From positions 3,162,001 through 3,226,000 of the forward strand of contig NW_026060237.1 of assembly GCF_024166365.1 (NCBI RefSeq): a stretch of 64,000 bases of DNA, in the 5' to 3' direction. The translations under genes and the position numbers were made by a program. This DNA is from Elephas maximus indicus (lineage: Eukaryota; Chordata; Mammalia; Proboscidea; Elephantidae). Position 1 is the stretch's first letter, and the number at the start of each line of letters is the position of its first letter. Below, piece by piece: positions 22,362 to 32,444 of the stretch. Below the pieces are notes generated by a model. That model searched no databases. It was given only the letters and a program-made list of their open reading frames with translations, and was not told where the DNA came from.

Positions 22362-23055
22362 TTTTTTTTTTTTTGGCACCCACTTCGTTGAGTGATAATT
22401 CACATGCCATACAATTTACCCATTTGAAGTGTGTTTTCAGTGCTTTTTAGTATAGTCAGAGTAGTTCAACCATCACCACGATCAATTTCAGCACACTTTC
22501 ATCACCCCCAAAAGAAAGCCCATACCCTTTTACCAGGTAATTATCACCCCACGTCTCCCAGCTTCCAACAGTAAGCAAATACTAATCTATTTTCTGGGAG
22601 TCCTGCTTAAGCCCTTAGCTACTAAACAAAAAGTTGGGGATTCCAACCGCACAACAGCTCTGAGAAATAAAGACCTGCTGATCTGCTCCCATAAAGATTA
22701 CAGCTGGGGAAACCCCCTGGGGCACTTCTGCTGTGTAACACATGGTGTCAGAATTGACTCCACAGCACCCAGCAATAACAAACTACTTTTGGTCTCCATA
22801 AATTTGCCTATTCTGGACATTTCATATATGTGGAAAAAGACCATATGTGGTATTCTGTGACTGCCTTCCTTCAGTTAATGTTATGTTTTCAAGGTTCTTC
22901 TACATTGTGTATGGTTCAGTACTATGATCTTTTTATGGCCAGGTAATACTCTGTTGTATGGCTAGACCATATTTTGTTTATCCATTTATCCACTGATGGA
23001 CGTCCGTGTGGTTTCCCCTTCAACGATGTATTCTATTCAGTAGAAATTACTCTTT
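22362..23055 (-). mobile_element. Old L1 3' end interrupted by AfroSINE
   Basis: The left part at 22362-22595 has a T-run start and TGATAATTCACATGCCATAC. The right part at 22781-23055 has CATATATGTGGAAAAAGACC and TTATCCATTTATCCACTGAT. Both are L1 3' blocks on the minus strand, and they are continuous when 22596-22780 is removed. Confidence 0.82.
22596..22780 (+). mobile_element. AfroSINE nested in old L1
   Basis: Head GGGAGTCCTGCTTAAGCC, tail CATGGTGTCAGAATTGACTC, end CAGCAATAACA. Confidence 0.88.
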
Positions 23056-23063
23056 GTTGACTT

Positions 23064-23255
23064 TGAAGCCCTGGTGGCACAATGGCTAAGCGCTCAGCTG
23101 CTAACCAAAAGGTCTGTGGTTCAAACCATCAGTGGCTCCATGAGAGAAAGATGTGACAGCCTGCTTCCTTAAAGATTTGCAGCCTTGGAAACCCCATGGG
23201 ATCACTATGAGTCAGAATTGACTCCATGGCTGTGGGTTTGTTTGTTTGCTCATTT
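23064..23255 (+). mobile_element. AfroSINE
   Basis: Head GAAGCCCTGGTGGCACAATG; ends in a GTTTGTTTGTTTG run. Confidence 0.92.
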
Positions 23256-23280
23256 GTTTGATTTGGGCTGACTTGAATCA

Positions 23281-23492
23281 AGGAGTTCCTGAATGGTTCA
23301 AAAGTTTGGGGCTGCTATCCATAAGGTTGGAGGTTCGAGTCCACCCAGGGGCACCTCGGAAGAAAGGCCTGGTGATTTACTTCCAAAATATCAGCCATTG
23401 AAAACCGTACAGAACCCCGTGCTACTCAGACACACACAGGGGGTGCCATGAGTTGGAACAGGCCCAACAGTAACTGGTTTGGATTTTTGTCT
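23281..23492 (+). mobile_element. AfroSINE, second subtype
   Basis: GAAGAAAGGCCTGGTGATTT body, a GGGGTGCCATGAGTTGGAAC tail and a GTAACTGGTTTGG end. Confidence 0.92.
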
Positions 23493-23887
23493 GGTTTTAG
23501 TGCCATGGCTTTCAGCAGTCCCCAGGCCAAGCAACCCAGAGGGGCTTGGTGGGTGGAAGGCTTTCATGCAACAGAGTGAATTAAGGTCAGGTTCCCATCC
23601 ATCGTGCCATCACAGTGGTTAGCGTCCTCTCACTAAAGGAAGTCGCCACCAGAGCTGTGGGAGCCAGCGAGTTATCTGGACATGGGGACCGGTTAACACC
23701 AAACCAGATCCTGGGGGACAGAACTTGGCGAATGTCACACCCAGGAACCAGCATCTGGGTGAAGCAAGATGTTACAGAAGGGGAAATTTAACAAAATATG
23801 CTCTTACAGCTTCACAGATATTGACAAGAGTGAAGGTAGTGGGGTGGTTTTGAAAATTACAATGTGATTGACAATGTAGAGAGATTA
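23493..23887. other. Unassigned DNA
   Basis: No feature recognised in about 395 bp. Confidence 0.45.
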
Positions 23888-24095
23888 CGGTTGGTGGGTC
23901 AGTGGCTCAATGCTTGGTTGCTAAGCAAACATTTGACGGTCTGAACCCACCAGCTGCTCCGTGGAAGAAAAATGTGGCAGTCTGCTTCCGTAAAGATGAC
24001 AGCCTTGGAAACCCTATGGAGCAGTTGTACTCTGTCCTGTAGAGTCACTGTGAGTCAGAATTTACTCCCTGGTGATGGGTCTGGTTTGGTCTTTC
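23888..24095 (+). mobile_element. AfroSINE
   Basis: Diverged head TTGGTGGGTCAGTGGCTC; clear core and tail (GAGTCACTGTGAGTCAGAAT). Confidence 0.9.
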
Positions 24096-24209
24096 ATATC
24101 TCAAGGAAATAAAAGTTAATCCATTAAGTTCCTGAGCCTCACGGATAGAGGTATTAATGGTGGTTATAGCAAAATAACTCTCGGAAAAGCAACTCATTAA
24201 TGAAGAAGA

Positions 24210-24417
24210 CGGTTGTATTAGTGCAAGTAGATAAGTGTTTGGCTGTTCACCAAAAGGTTGATAGTTTGGACCCACCCACTGCCATCAAGGGGGAAAAGAT
24301 CTGGTGATCTTCTCCTGTAAAGATTACAGCCTATGAAACCATATGGGGCAATTTTCCTCTATCATATTTATAGTTCCTGTAAGTCAGGACCAACTTGATG
24401 GCACCTAACAACAGCAA
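24210..24417 (+). mobile_element. AfroSINE
   Basis: Long subtype; head decayed; terminus GATGGCACCTAACAACAGCA. Confidence 0.9.
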
Positions 24418-24964
24418 AAGTGATTTTTTTTTTTTTCTTTCAAAGTTCTTGATTTTTGAGCCTGCCAGTTCTCACCAATAGTTTCCATGGACCAATTTCT
24501 ATTTTAAATCCCATCATCTGCCTGCATCTTTCTGCTAGAAATTACACTTTTCATTTTACACCTGATGAATCAGAATTTGTCCTCATTTATTTTACTTCAT
24601 TCCTTTTCTTGAACATATCCCACGTTTTTTTTGCAGCTTTTAGAATATCATTTGACGCTTTTATCGCTGCGTGCCTAACTGCATATGAACATACAAATAT
24701 AATCCTACATAAATGCCAGTTACCTGTTTCACTGGTTAATACAGCACTTTTAAATTGATGGATCTAACCTACGAATCCAAGTATTATTCCACAATGTTAA
24801 TGTCATCATTCAAACTACTTCTTAAGCTCCTTTGGTAGAAATTCTTTTGAAAAGATAATATACAACCTACAAAAAATAATCAGTCTTATAGCCTTAAAAT
24901 GTCTAGATTTTAACAAAGACAGTATTTCCCACTTTGCTAATGTATGTCATGCCAATCAACTGTA
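24418..24964. other. Unassigned AT-rich DNA
   Basis: A T run at 24424-24438, then about 500 bp with no recognised repeat. The plus frame at 24456-24758 (100 codons) has no domain. Confidence 0.45.
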
Positions 24965-25135
24965 TGGAGTCCCTAGGTGGTACAAACGATTAACAAGCTG
25001 GGCTGCAACCAAGGAGGCTGGAGTCTACCCAGATGTGCCCAGGAAGAAAGGCCTGGCAACCTACTTCTGAAAAATCAGCCATTGAACACCCTAGGGAGCA
25101 CAGCTGGGCTCTGACACACGTGGGGTGCCATGATT
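24965..25135 (+). mobile_element. AfroSINE, second subtype, tail-truncated
   Basis: Head GGAGTCCCTAGGTGGTACAA through ACACACGTGGGGTGCCATGA, where homology stops before the final tail. Confidence 0.9.
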
Positions 25136-25631
25136 GTGGCTGTCTGAGTTAGACTAGAACTCACGGGCTCTGTCTGATATTCCAACTCACTTTCTATTCT
25201 GTCTTACTCTCTGATGCTACCATTTGGATTGCCCACCTAATTCATGGGAGTTAGCTCTGCATAAATTTAGTTATTTCCTGGGCTGAGAGCCACTGTCAGA
25301 GATTTAAAAACTGTATCACATCATTGAGACAGGAAAAAAAAATGAGTTGTTGTCTCTCAAAGCAATTTCAATGCTATTAAGATACAGAGACCAAATAGGA
25401 GAAGCAAAACACTGGGGAGAGTTGATGGCTGGATGGGGAAATGTTGCTACTTACTAACTTTTACTCATATATTCCTCCTTCAGCGTCAGGCCTTTTTCAC
25501 TTCTCTCTCAAATGCCCGTTAAAAAAAAAGATTCAAACCTAGAGAAAAATAGAATAATACCATGAACACATGTATATCCTTCATGGGGATTCACTAATTA
25601 TTAATATTTTACCTTTTTTTGTCTCCTTTAT
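25136..25631. other. Unassigned; possible old L1 3' end at 25530-25620
   Basis: CCATGAACACATGTATATCC and TTCACTAATTATTAATATTT resemble an old L1 3'UTR block; the rest is unassigned. Confidence 0.4.
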
Positions 25632-25998
25632 TAGTTTGTTGTACCATAGTGCCTTGTATGCTGCTGAGAAGCTAGGAGCAATCCCATGGGCCTTTCAAAT
25701 ACCAGCAGGGTCACCCATGGTGGACAGGTTTCAGGGCAGCTGCTGGACTAAGACTAGGGAGAAAGACCTGGCGATTTACTTCTGAAAGGCAGCCAGTGAA
25801 AACCCTGTGGATCACAACAGCACACGGTCCTATACAGTACTGGATGATGAGCCCCTCGGACTGGAAGCCGACCAGAACACACGGTGGTCACAGCAATGGA
25901 CTCAAGCCGACCAACAATCATGAAGATGGTGCAGGGCCGGGCAGTGTGCATAGGGTTGTCATGAGTCAGAGCTGGCTAGACAGCAAGTAACAACACGG
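25632..25998 (+). mobile_element. Internally deleted RTE (5' end joined to 3' end)
   Basis: RTE 5' blocks (CAGCAGGGTCACCCATGGTG, GTACTGGATGATGAGCCCCT) run straight into RTE 3' blocks (GGTGCAGGGCCGGGCAGTGT, GTCATGAGTCAGAGCTGG). Same structure as 18783-19084, but with a different junction. Confidence 0.8.
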
Positions 25999-26029
25999 AG
26001 GTTACTTGTGTTCCTTCTCTCTCCCCATG

Positions 26030-26048
26030 CACAAACACACACACACAC
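26030..26048. repeat. CA microsatellite
   Basis: A short ACACACACAC run next to a SINE. Confidence 0.7.
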
Positions 26049-26252
26049 GATGTTGTTGTGAGCGCTGTCCAGATCCTCTGACTCATAGCAATCCCCTGTG
26101 ACTTAGGAGAACTGCCGCATAGGGTGTCCTAGGCTGTAGTCTTTACAGCAGCAGATTGCCAGGTCTTTCTCCCGCAGAGCCTCTTGTTTGGGTTCTGACT
26201 GCTAACCTTTCACTTAGCAGCCAAGGCCTTAACTATTGCACTACCAGAGCGC
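26049..26252 (-). mobile_element. AfroSINE
   Basis: Long subtype from GATGTTGTTGTGAGCGCTGT to TGCACTACCAGAGC. Confidence 0.88.
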
Positions 26253-26277
26253 ATATATCACATATACTTATATATTT

Positions 26278-26562
26278 CGTTGTTGTTCCTGTTAGGTGCT
26301 GTAGAGTTGATTCCAACTCAAAGGGACACTCTGTAGAACAATGAAACACCTTCTGGTCCTGTGCCATCCTCACAATTGTCATTATGCTTGAGCCCGTTGT
26401 TGCAGCCACTGTGTCAATCCATCTCATTGAGGGGCTCCCTCTTTTTCGCTGTCCCTCTTCTTTACCAAGCATGATGTCCTTCTCCAGCGTCTGGTGCTTC
26501 CTGATAACATGTCCAAAGTAGTTGGGAAGAAGTCGCACCATGCTCTCTTCTAAGAAGCGTTG
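26278..26562 (-). mobile_element. RTE LINE 3' end
   Basis: From the terminus GTTAGGTGCTGTAGAGTTGA to CTCTTCTAAGAAGCGT; 5' truncated. Confidence 0.92.
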
Positions 26563-26584
26563 TGGCTATGCTTATTCCAAGACA

Positions 26585-26772
26585 TGTATATATATATATA
26601 TGTGTGTGTGTGTTTGTGTATATGTATGTCTATGTCTATATGTCTATGTCTACATGTCTATGTGTATGTCTATATGTCTATGTCTATGTCTTTATCCATT
26701 TTATCTATATCTATATCATCTATATCTATCTATCTAATCTATATACCTACAAACATACACATATATATAGCG
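26585..26772. repeat. Composite TA/TG/TCTA microsatellite
   Basis: About 190 bp of TATATA, TGTGTG, TATGTC and TCTA units. Three overlapping open frames of Tyr/Ile/Cys/Val arise only from this repeat. Confidence 0.92.
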
Positions 26773-26775
26773 GTG

Positions 26776-26937
26776 TAGGAAATCCTGGTAGTGTAGAGGT
26801 TAACAGCTACGGCTGCTAACCAAAAGGTTGGCAGTTCAAATCCACCAAGCACTCCTTGGGAATCCTACCAGGCAGTTCTGCTCTATCCTGTAGGGTCGCT
26901 AGGAGTCAGAAGAGACTCAATGGCAATGGGTTTTATA
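26776..26937 (+). mobile_element. AfroSINE
   Basis: Short subtype; tail GTCGCTAGGAGTCAGAAGAG, end GGCAATGGGTTTTA. Confidence 0.92.
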
Positions 26938-27474
26938 CATACTTTTGAATCATTTAAAAGAAATGCACCAAGACATGTTACATACTGAATCCTTCAGGGT
27001 GCATCTCCTCATAACAAAGACATTCTCCTACATAAACATAGTAAAATTATCACTGTCATGTCTAAGATATTTAAAAATTGACACAATAATGTCCTCTGAT
27101 GTACGATCCCATGTTAAAAATTTAACGTCATGTCAAAATTGCCTTTATAATTGTTTTTTATAGAAATTCAGGCTCCATTAATGCTTGTGCCTGTCTTTTG
27201 GTTGTCACGTCTTTTTATTCTCTTTTAATCTGGAGCTCTCCCTCTGCCTCTTGGGTTTGTTTGTTTCACAGATTTGACAAGTGTAAAGAGTTCATGCTGG
27301 CTATTGCATAGAGTGCCCTTCACCCTGAATTTGTTTAATGGCTTTCTCGTGAGTAGACTCCATTTAAGCTTTTTTGTAAAGGATATTACGTAGGTGATTT
27401 TGAGCACATCATTTCAGAAGTCAGATAATGTTAATTTCTGCCTTTGCTAATTCATTCTTTTTATAACCCACCCA
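26938..27474. other. Unassigned AT-rich DNA
   Basis: No recognised feature. Confidence 0.45.
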
Positions 27475-27515
27475 AAGCAAACCCACTGCTGCAGAATGGA
27501 TTCTGACTCAACAGG
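27475..27515 (-). mobile_element. AfroSINE tail remnant
   Basis: CAAACCCACTGCTGCAGAAT then GGATTCTGACTCA; only about 40 bp. Confidence 0.6.
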
Positions 27516-27529
27516 TATGTATATAGTCA

Positions 27530-27740
27530 AAGAGCTCTGGTGGCACAAAGGTTAAGCACTCCACTGCTGACTGACAAGGTGGTGGTTTGAACCCATCCTG
27601 TGGCTCTGCTGGAGAAAGATCTGGGGATCTGCTCCTGTAAAGATCACAGCCTAGAAAACCCTACAGGGCAGTTCTTCTCTGTCACATGGGATCACCCTGA
27701 GTCAACATGGACTAGACCGCGCCTAACAATAACAACACAT
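27530..27740 (+). mobile_element. AfroSINE
   Basis: Long subtype; head GAGCTCTGGTGGCACAAAGG, end GCGCCTAACAATAACAACAC. Confidence 0.93.
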
Positions 27741-27800
27741 ATATATTCACCATACGAAAAGGAATACTGGAAAAAGTGGGCTCCAGTAAAAACACTTGTT

Positions 27801-28186
27801 CTTTTTTTCCTTTTTTTATTGTACTTTTTTTTTAGATGAGTGTTTATAGAACAAACTAGCTTCTCATTAAACAATTAGTACACATATTGTTTTGCGACAT
27901 TGGTTACCGACCCCATGACATGTCAGCACTCTCCCATTTTCCACCTTGGTTTCCCTATTGCCAGCTTTCCTGTCCCCTCTTACCTTCTAGTCCTTGCCCC
28001 AGGGCTGGTGTGCCCCTTTAGTCTTGTCTTGTTTTATGGGCCTGTCCGTCCTTTGGCTGAAGGGTGAACCTCAGGAGTGATTTCATTACTAAGCTGAATG
28101 GGTGTCTGCGGGCCATACTCTTAGGGTTTCTCCAGTCTCTGTCAGGCCAGTAAATCTGGTCTTTTATTTCTGCTAGAATTTTGTTT
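27801..28186 (-). mobile_element. L1-type 3' end, same family as 1361-1848
   Basis: Starts in T-rich sequence (poly(A) complement) and shares ordered blocks with 1361-1848, including CAGGGCTGGTGTGCCCCTTT and GGGCCATACTCTTAGGGTTT. It stops at GCTAGAATTTTGTTT. Confidence 0.75.
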
Positions 28187-28189
28187 TAG

Positions 28190-28352
28190 AGCTGATGGGG
28201 CAGTGGTTAAGCATTTGGCTGCCAACCAGAAAGTTGGTAGTTTGAATCCACCAGCTGCTCCTTGTAACCACTATGGGGCAGTTCTACTTTAACCTATAAC
28301 ATTACTCTGAGTTGGGATCAACTCAAGAGAATGGGCTTTCTTTTTTTTTTTG
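28190..28352 (+). mobile_element. AfroSINE
   Basis: Short subtype; head GAGCTGATGGGGCAGTGG, T-rich end at 28342-28350. Confidence 0.88.
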
Positions 28353-28584
28353 GTATAGTGTACCCTTTTACTTTTTCTGTGTTATTTGATTTTTCCAGTG
28401 GAATTCTGGTAGTGGGATTTTTCATTGTTTGTTGGGGGTCACATTCATTTTAAAATTAAATAACCAAAGAAGTTCTTAGTACTTTTGTTTTAATGAAGAA
28501 CACTATTTAAGTCACAAGATCAGAATTAGCTTTTGATATTTAACCCATGGGTCTTCATCTATATCAACAATAAGAAATAACAGT

Positions 28585-28745
28585 CGTCATGGCGTGAACT
28601 CTAAGCCATGTGTGTCAGAGTAGAACTGTGCTCCATAGGGTTTTCAGTGGCCTTTCTTCCAAGCCACGTGTGGGTGGACTCGAAATTCCAACCTTTAGGC
28701 TAGCAGCCAAGCATGTTAACTGTTTGCACCACCCTGGGACTCCCA
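28585..28745 (-). mobile_element. AfroSINE, second subtype
   Basis: GTGTGTCAGAGTAGAACTGT core and head CACCACCCTGGGACTCC. A stub of another copy (GCCCTGGAGTCAATTCTGCC) follows at 28755-28797. Confidence 0.88.
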
Positions 28746-28799
28746 TATATACCCAAAAAAACAAGCCTGTTGCCCTGGAGTCAATTCTGCCTCATATAC

Positions 28800-29162
28800 C
28801 AGGTTATTAATGGCTGTCGCTTTGAATCTTTCCTGGGACCAAAACCCGTCTTTGGCTGTGAGGGAAATGCATTCTTTTTGTGTCTATAAGCCTTTTGCTT
28901 CCCACAATTAGTTTGTCTCCACTTTGGACCTGTTTTCAATGCATTTCGATAGGAATTTTTCATCATTTTACTCTTCATGTTTGTGTTCCTAAGAATTTTT
29001 CATCAAGTAAGATAAAAATTCGTCCATTATCTGAAATGAAACTTTTTCAATTGCTGATTCAAAGATTTCAAACTTTCAGAACAGAACTTTTTATTCCTAT
29101 ACCATTAGTAGTGAATGCTTTCACACAAAAATAAAATTTTCTATTAACTGAAATTTACCCTC
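28800..29162. other. Unassigned DNA
   Basis: No recognised feature. Confidence 0.4.
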
Positions 29163-29326
29163 TAAAACCAAAACCTGCTGCCATTGAGTGGATTCTGACT
29201 CACAGCGACCCTATAGGACAGAGTAAAACTACCCCATAGGGTTTCCAAGGAGCAGCTGTTGGATTCGAACTGCTGACCCTTTGGTTAGTAGGCGTAGCTC
29301 TTAAGCACTACACCACCAGGGTTTCC
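29163..29326 (-). mobile_element. AfroSINE
   Basis: Short subtype with a well-preserved tail (CATTGAGTGGATTCTGACTC) and head (CACCACCAGGGTTTCC). Confidence 0.93.
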
Positions 29327-29340
29327 TTTAGAGAGTTTTT

Positions 29341-29523
29341 TTATTTTTGGCCATGGAGTCAACTCCAAGAAGAACTGTGCTGCATAGAGTTTTTAAATGG
29401 CTGGGTATTGGAAGTATTTTGCCAGGCCTTTCTTCCAAGGTACCTCTCTCTGGGCAGACTCGAACCTCCAACTTTTGATTAGCAGCCAAGCGAGTTACCC
29501 ATGTATACCACCCTGGGACTCCT
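29341..29523 (-). mobile_element. AfroSINE, second subtype
   Basis: Tail GCCATGGAGTCAACTCC; head TACCACCCTGGGACTCCT. Confidence 0.9.
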
Positions 29524-29847
29524 TAAAGTTCTTAAGGAAATATTTAGCTATGTTTTTGATAGTTACTCCCAATATTATGTTTATCTAAAACCCAATTCGC
29601 TATACTCTTAACGTTCGAATCCCTGTATGCCTCTAACCTAACCTATGATTGCACTCAACACAGATCTTGCATCCAGTCACTCTGACTGGTTTCCAGAACC
29701 TTTCATGTGCTTTGTGTTTTCCCACCCCATTATTTAATGCCCACTTTCCTAATACCCCACTCTTCATCTGTTACAAGGAATCATCTCAGTATTGATGTCT
29801 CCCTATCTTTCACTGAGTGCCAGTTCAAATAGTGACACCTCCACAGC
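29524..29847. other. Unassigned DNA
   Basis: No recognised feature. Confidence 0.4.
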
Positions 29848-29852
29848 CCACC

Positions 29853-30372
29853 TGTTATGGACTGAATCGTGTCCCCCCAAAATGTGTGTCAACTTGGCTG
29901 GGCCATGATTCTGAGTATTGTGTCATTGTCCACCATTTTGCGGTCTAAAGTGATTTTCCTATCTGTTGTAAATCCTACCTCTGTGATGTTAATGAGGTGG
30001 AATAGGCGTCATTTATGTTACTGGGGCAGGACTTAATCTGCAAGATTGGACTGTGTCTCGAGCCAATCTCTTTTGAGATACAAAAGAGAGAAATAAGCAG
30101 AGAGATATGGGGCCCTCATATTACCGAGACAGCAAAGCCCAGGAGAAAAGCATGTCCTTTGGACCTGGGGTTCTTGCGTGGAGAAGCTCCTAGTCCAGGG
30201 GAAGATTGATGACAAGGACCTTCCTACAGAGACGAGAAGAGAAAGCCTTGCCCTGGAGCTGGCACCGTGAATTTGGACTTCTCGCCTACTAGAGTGTGAG
30301 AAAATAAATTTCTCTTTGTTAAAGCATCCACTTGTGGTGTTTCTGTTACAGCAGCTCTGGATGACTAAGACA
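29853..30372 (+). mobile_element. Solo LTR, ERVL-MaLR type
   Basis: A 520-bp LTR opening TGTTATGGACTGAATCGTGT and closing GGATGACTAAGACA, so TG...CA ends. It is flanked by the 5-bp direct repeat CCACC at 29848-29852 and 30373-30377. An AATAAA polyadenylation signal lies in GAGAAAATAAATTTC near its 3' end. No internal retroviral region adjoins it. The opening resembles MLT1-class MaLR LTRs. Confidence 0.88.
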
Positions 30373-30407
30373 CCACCCAGCTGACAGCCCGTCTCTTGCG
30401 CTTGGTA

Positions 30408-30486
30408 TTTGTGCGTGTGTGTATGTGTGTGTGCAGTGTACATGTCCACCATATACGCGTGCACACACACACACGCACACACACAT
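30408..30486. repeat. TG/CA microsatellite
   Basis: GTGTGTGTATGTGTGTG followed 40 bp later by CACACACACACACGCACACA; the antisense frame here is artefactual. Confidence 0.85.
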
Positions 30487-30504
30487 ATTTTCCTGTCTAC
30501 CTTG

Positions 30505-30640
30505 AAGGCGTGTGGTATAGTGCAAGGCACGTGGATTCTGGAGTTAGGCAAACGTAGCCTGAATCATGACTCTGTTACCATGTGGGAAGTACAGCCTTCA
30601 CCCCTTTTGCTCTCCCCTCTGTAACACTGAGTCTCTATAA
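30505..30640 (+). mobile_element. MIR SINE
   Basis: GTGGATTCTGGAGTTAGGCA, AATCATGACTCTGTTACCAT and CCTTCACCCCTTTTGCTCTC follow the MIR core order. Confidence 0.7.
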
Positions 30641-30652
30641 CCGACCTTAAGG

Positions 30653-31465
30653 GGGCAGTGGTGGGTCAGCGGTAGACTCCTCACCTTCCATGTGGGAGAC
30701 CGGGGGTCCATTCCCAGCCAAGGCACCTTATGTGTAGCCACAACCCGTCTGTCAGCGGAAGCTTGCATACTGCTGTGATGCTGAACAGGTTTCAGAGGAG
30801 CTTCTAGACAGACTGACTAGTAAGAAAGGCCTGGCAATCTATTCTGAAAATCAGCCACTGAGAACCTTGTAGATCACAACAGTCTGATCTCCACCTGTCT
30901 TAGTCATTTAGTGCTGCTATAACAGAAATACCACAAGGGGTGGCTCTAACAAAGAGAAATTTATTTCTTCACAGTGGTATAGGCTTAAAATCCAAATTTA
31001 CGGTGTCAGCTCCAGGGGAAAGCTTTCTCTCTCTGTGGGCCTTCTCATCAATCTTCCCCCAGACTACGAGCTTCTTGGTGCAGGGACCCTGGGTCCAAAG
31101 GATGTCTTCGGCTCCCAGCACTACTTTCTTGGTGGTATGTGGTCCCCTGTCTGTCTGCTTGCTTCTCTCTTTTATATCTCAAGAGTTTGCCTCAAGACAC
31201 AATCCGATGTCGTAGTTTGAGTCCTGCCTCACTAACACAACTACCACCCATCCTCCTCATTAACATCATAGATGCAGGACTTACAACATATAGGAAAATC
31301 ACACAATACCGGGAATCATGGCCCAGCCTAACTGATACACACATTTTTGTGGGAACATAATTCAATCCATGACACCAACCCAGCATTGGAATGACACAGG
31401 ATCAGGTAGTGTTTCATTCCATTGTGTCACCATGAGTCTAGGCTAGCTCCATAGAAGGTAACAAC
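30653..31465 (+). mobile_element. tRNA-Gly-headed SINE with RTE-like body, split by an LTR
   Basis: The first about 70 bp (30655-30725) resemble tRNA-Gly: acceptor-stem-like GCAGTGG and CCAAGGC, an A-box-like TGGGTCAGCGG and a B-box-like GGTCCATTCCC. The body (30745-30890) matches the RTE 5'UTR (GCTGTGATGCTG, CTGGCAATCTATTCTGAAAA). After the LTR at 30896-31374, the tail at 31375-31465 matches the RTE 3' end (GGTAGTGTTTCATTCCATTG, ACCATGAGTC). The head has B-box changes, so it is a SINE head and not a working tRNA gene. Confidence 0.75.
30896..31374 (-). mobile_element. Solo LTR, ERVL-MaLR type, inserted in SINE
   Basis: Same family as 29853-30372 but in the opposite orientation. On the minus strand it begins TGTCATGGATTGAATTATGT and ends AATGACTAAGACA. 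The flanks are CCACC (30891-30895) and CCAAC (31375-31379), a 5-bp duplication with one mismatch. About 479 bp; no internal retroviral genes. Confidence 0.88.
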
Positions 31466-31487
31466 AGTTCTCATAACTCATATATAA

Positions 31488-31649
31488 ACTATATGGTGGA
31501 GTAGAACTGCCTCGTAATGCTTCCTAGGCTGTACTCAGGACGGAAGGAGACTGCCATAACTTTCTCTTGCAGAGCAGCAGGTGGCTCCGAACCGCCGACC
31601 TTTTGGTTTAGCAGCCAAGCACTTAAACACTGTGCCACCAGAGCTTCTT
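31488..31649 (-). mobile_element. AfroSINE, tail-truncated
   Basis: Starts in the core at GGTGGAGTAGAACTGCC and ends at the head CTGTGCCACCAGAGCTTCTT. Confidence 0.9.
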
Positions 31650-31960
31650 AACAACATTACCTTCCTAATATCGTTGCTGTCGAATAAACAATACGTGTAA
31701 GGGAAGTCTCAGTGCACAAACCATGGGCCATCCCAGTTCTTCCTCTTTCAGGGGATAAGCTGCACCCTCCCTGTGTTTTGCACAGTGCTATATAGATAGA
31801 AGGAGCTCAATTATATGTTGTTGTTGCACTCATTGATTTTAAAATTATGCCTCATCAACTTTCAAATTGCATGAAATGAAATATCAGTCTCATCTCCTTT
31901 GTCGATGGTGAGACCCAGGTTTAGAGCAGAACACAATAGACTGTTCATGCCATCTTGTCT
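31650..31960. other. Unassigned; L2/MIR-like end at 31775-31850
   Basis: GCACAGTGCTATATAGATAG then GGAGCTCAATTATATGTTG resembles the common L2 3' end. The rest is unassigned. Confidence 0.45.
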
Positions 31961-32440
31961 TCTTTTTTAAATAGTTTATTTTACTTTTGCTGTAGTTGAG
32001 AATATACACAGAAGAACTTCCACCAATTCACCAGTTTCTGCACATACCATTCAGTGACATCGATGACATTCTTTGAGTGGTGCAGCCATTCTCACCCTCC
32101 TGTTCTGAGTTGTTCTCGCCCCACTAACAGAAACTTACTGCCCCCTAAGCTTCCTATCCAACCTTTCTAGTTGCTGTGGTCAATTTGACCCCATATAAAA
32201 AAAAAAAAAATCTGTTGCTGTTGAGTTGATTCGAACTCATAGCCACGCTATAGGACAGAGTAGAACTGCCCCATAGGGTTTCCAAGGAACAGCTGGTGGA
32301 TTCAAACTGCTGACCTTTTGGCTAGTAGCTGAGTACTTAACCTCCATGCTACCAGGGCTCCATCTAGACAGTTCTTAAAAGAGCATAATGCTCAAGGCAG
32401 ACAGTCTTTACTAGCTAACTATTGTTTGTTTGCTTCTTTA
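31961..32440 (-). repeat. Unassigned interspersed repeat, copy 1
   Basis: Shares ordered blocks with the copy at 32445-32800: GAGAATATACACAGAAGAAC, TTCTGAGTTGTTC and TGCCCCCTAAGCTTCCTA. Interrupted by an AfroSINE at 32197-32362. The T-rich left end suggests a minus-strand retroelement 3'UTR, perhaps L1, but I cannot name the family. Confidence 0.75.
32197..32362 (-). mobile_element. AfroSINE nested in the unassigned repeat
   Basis: A run at 32197-32210, then TTGAGTTGATTCGAACTCAT; ends CATGCTACCAGGGCTCC. Confidence 0.92.
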
Positions 32441-32444
32441 AATA

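Noticed and set aside
26522..26819. Three overlapping 71-85-codon frames rich in Tyr/Val/Cys
   Set aside because: Produced by the TATG/TCTA microsatellite.
30033..30551. 172-codon minus-strand frame
   Set aside because: Spans the reverse strand of an LTR and a CA repeat (His-Thr run); no gene homology.
30655..30725. Possible functional tRNA-Gly gene
   Set aside because: The B box and stems carry mismatches and the sequence continues straight into an RTE-like SINE body; it is a SINE head.
29848..31379. One provirus bounded by two LTRs
   Set aside because: The LTRs are in opposite orientation and the DNA between them is MIR, microsatellite and SINE, with no retroviral genes.
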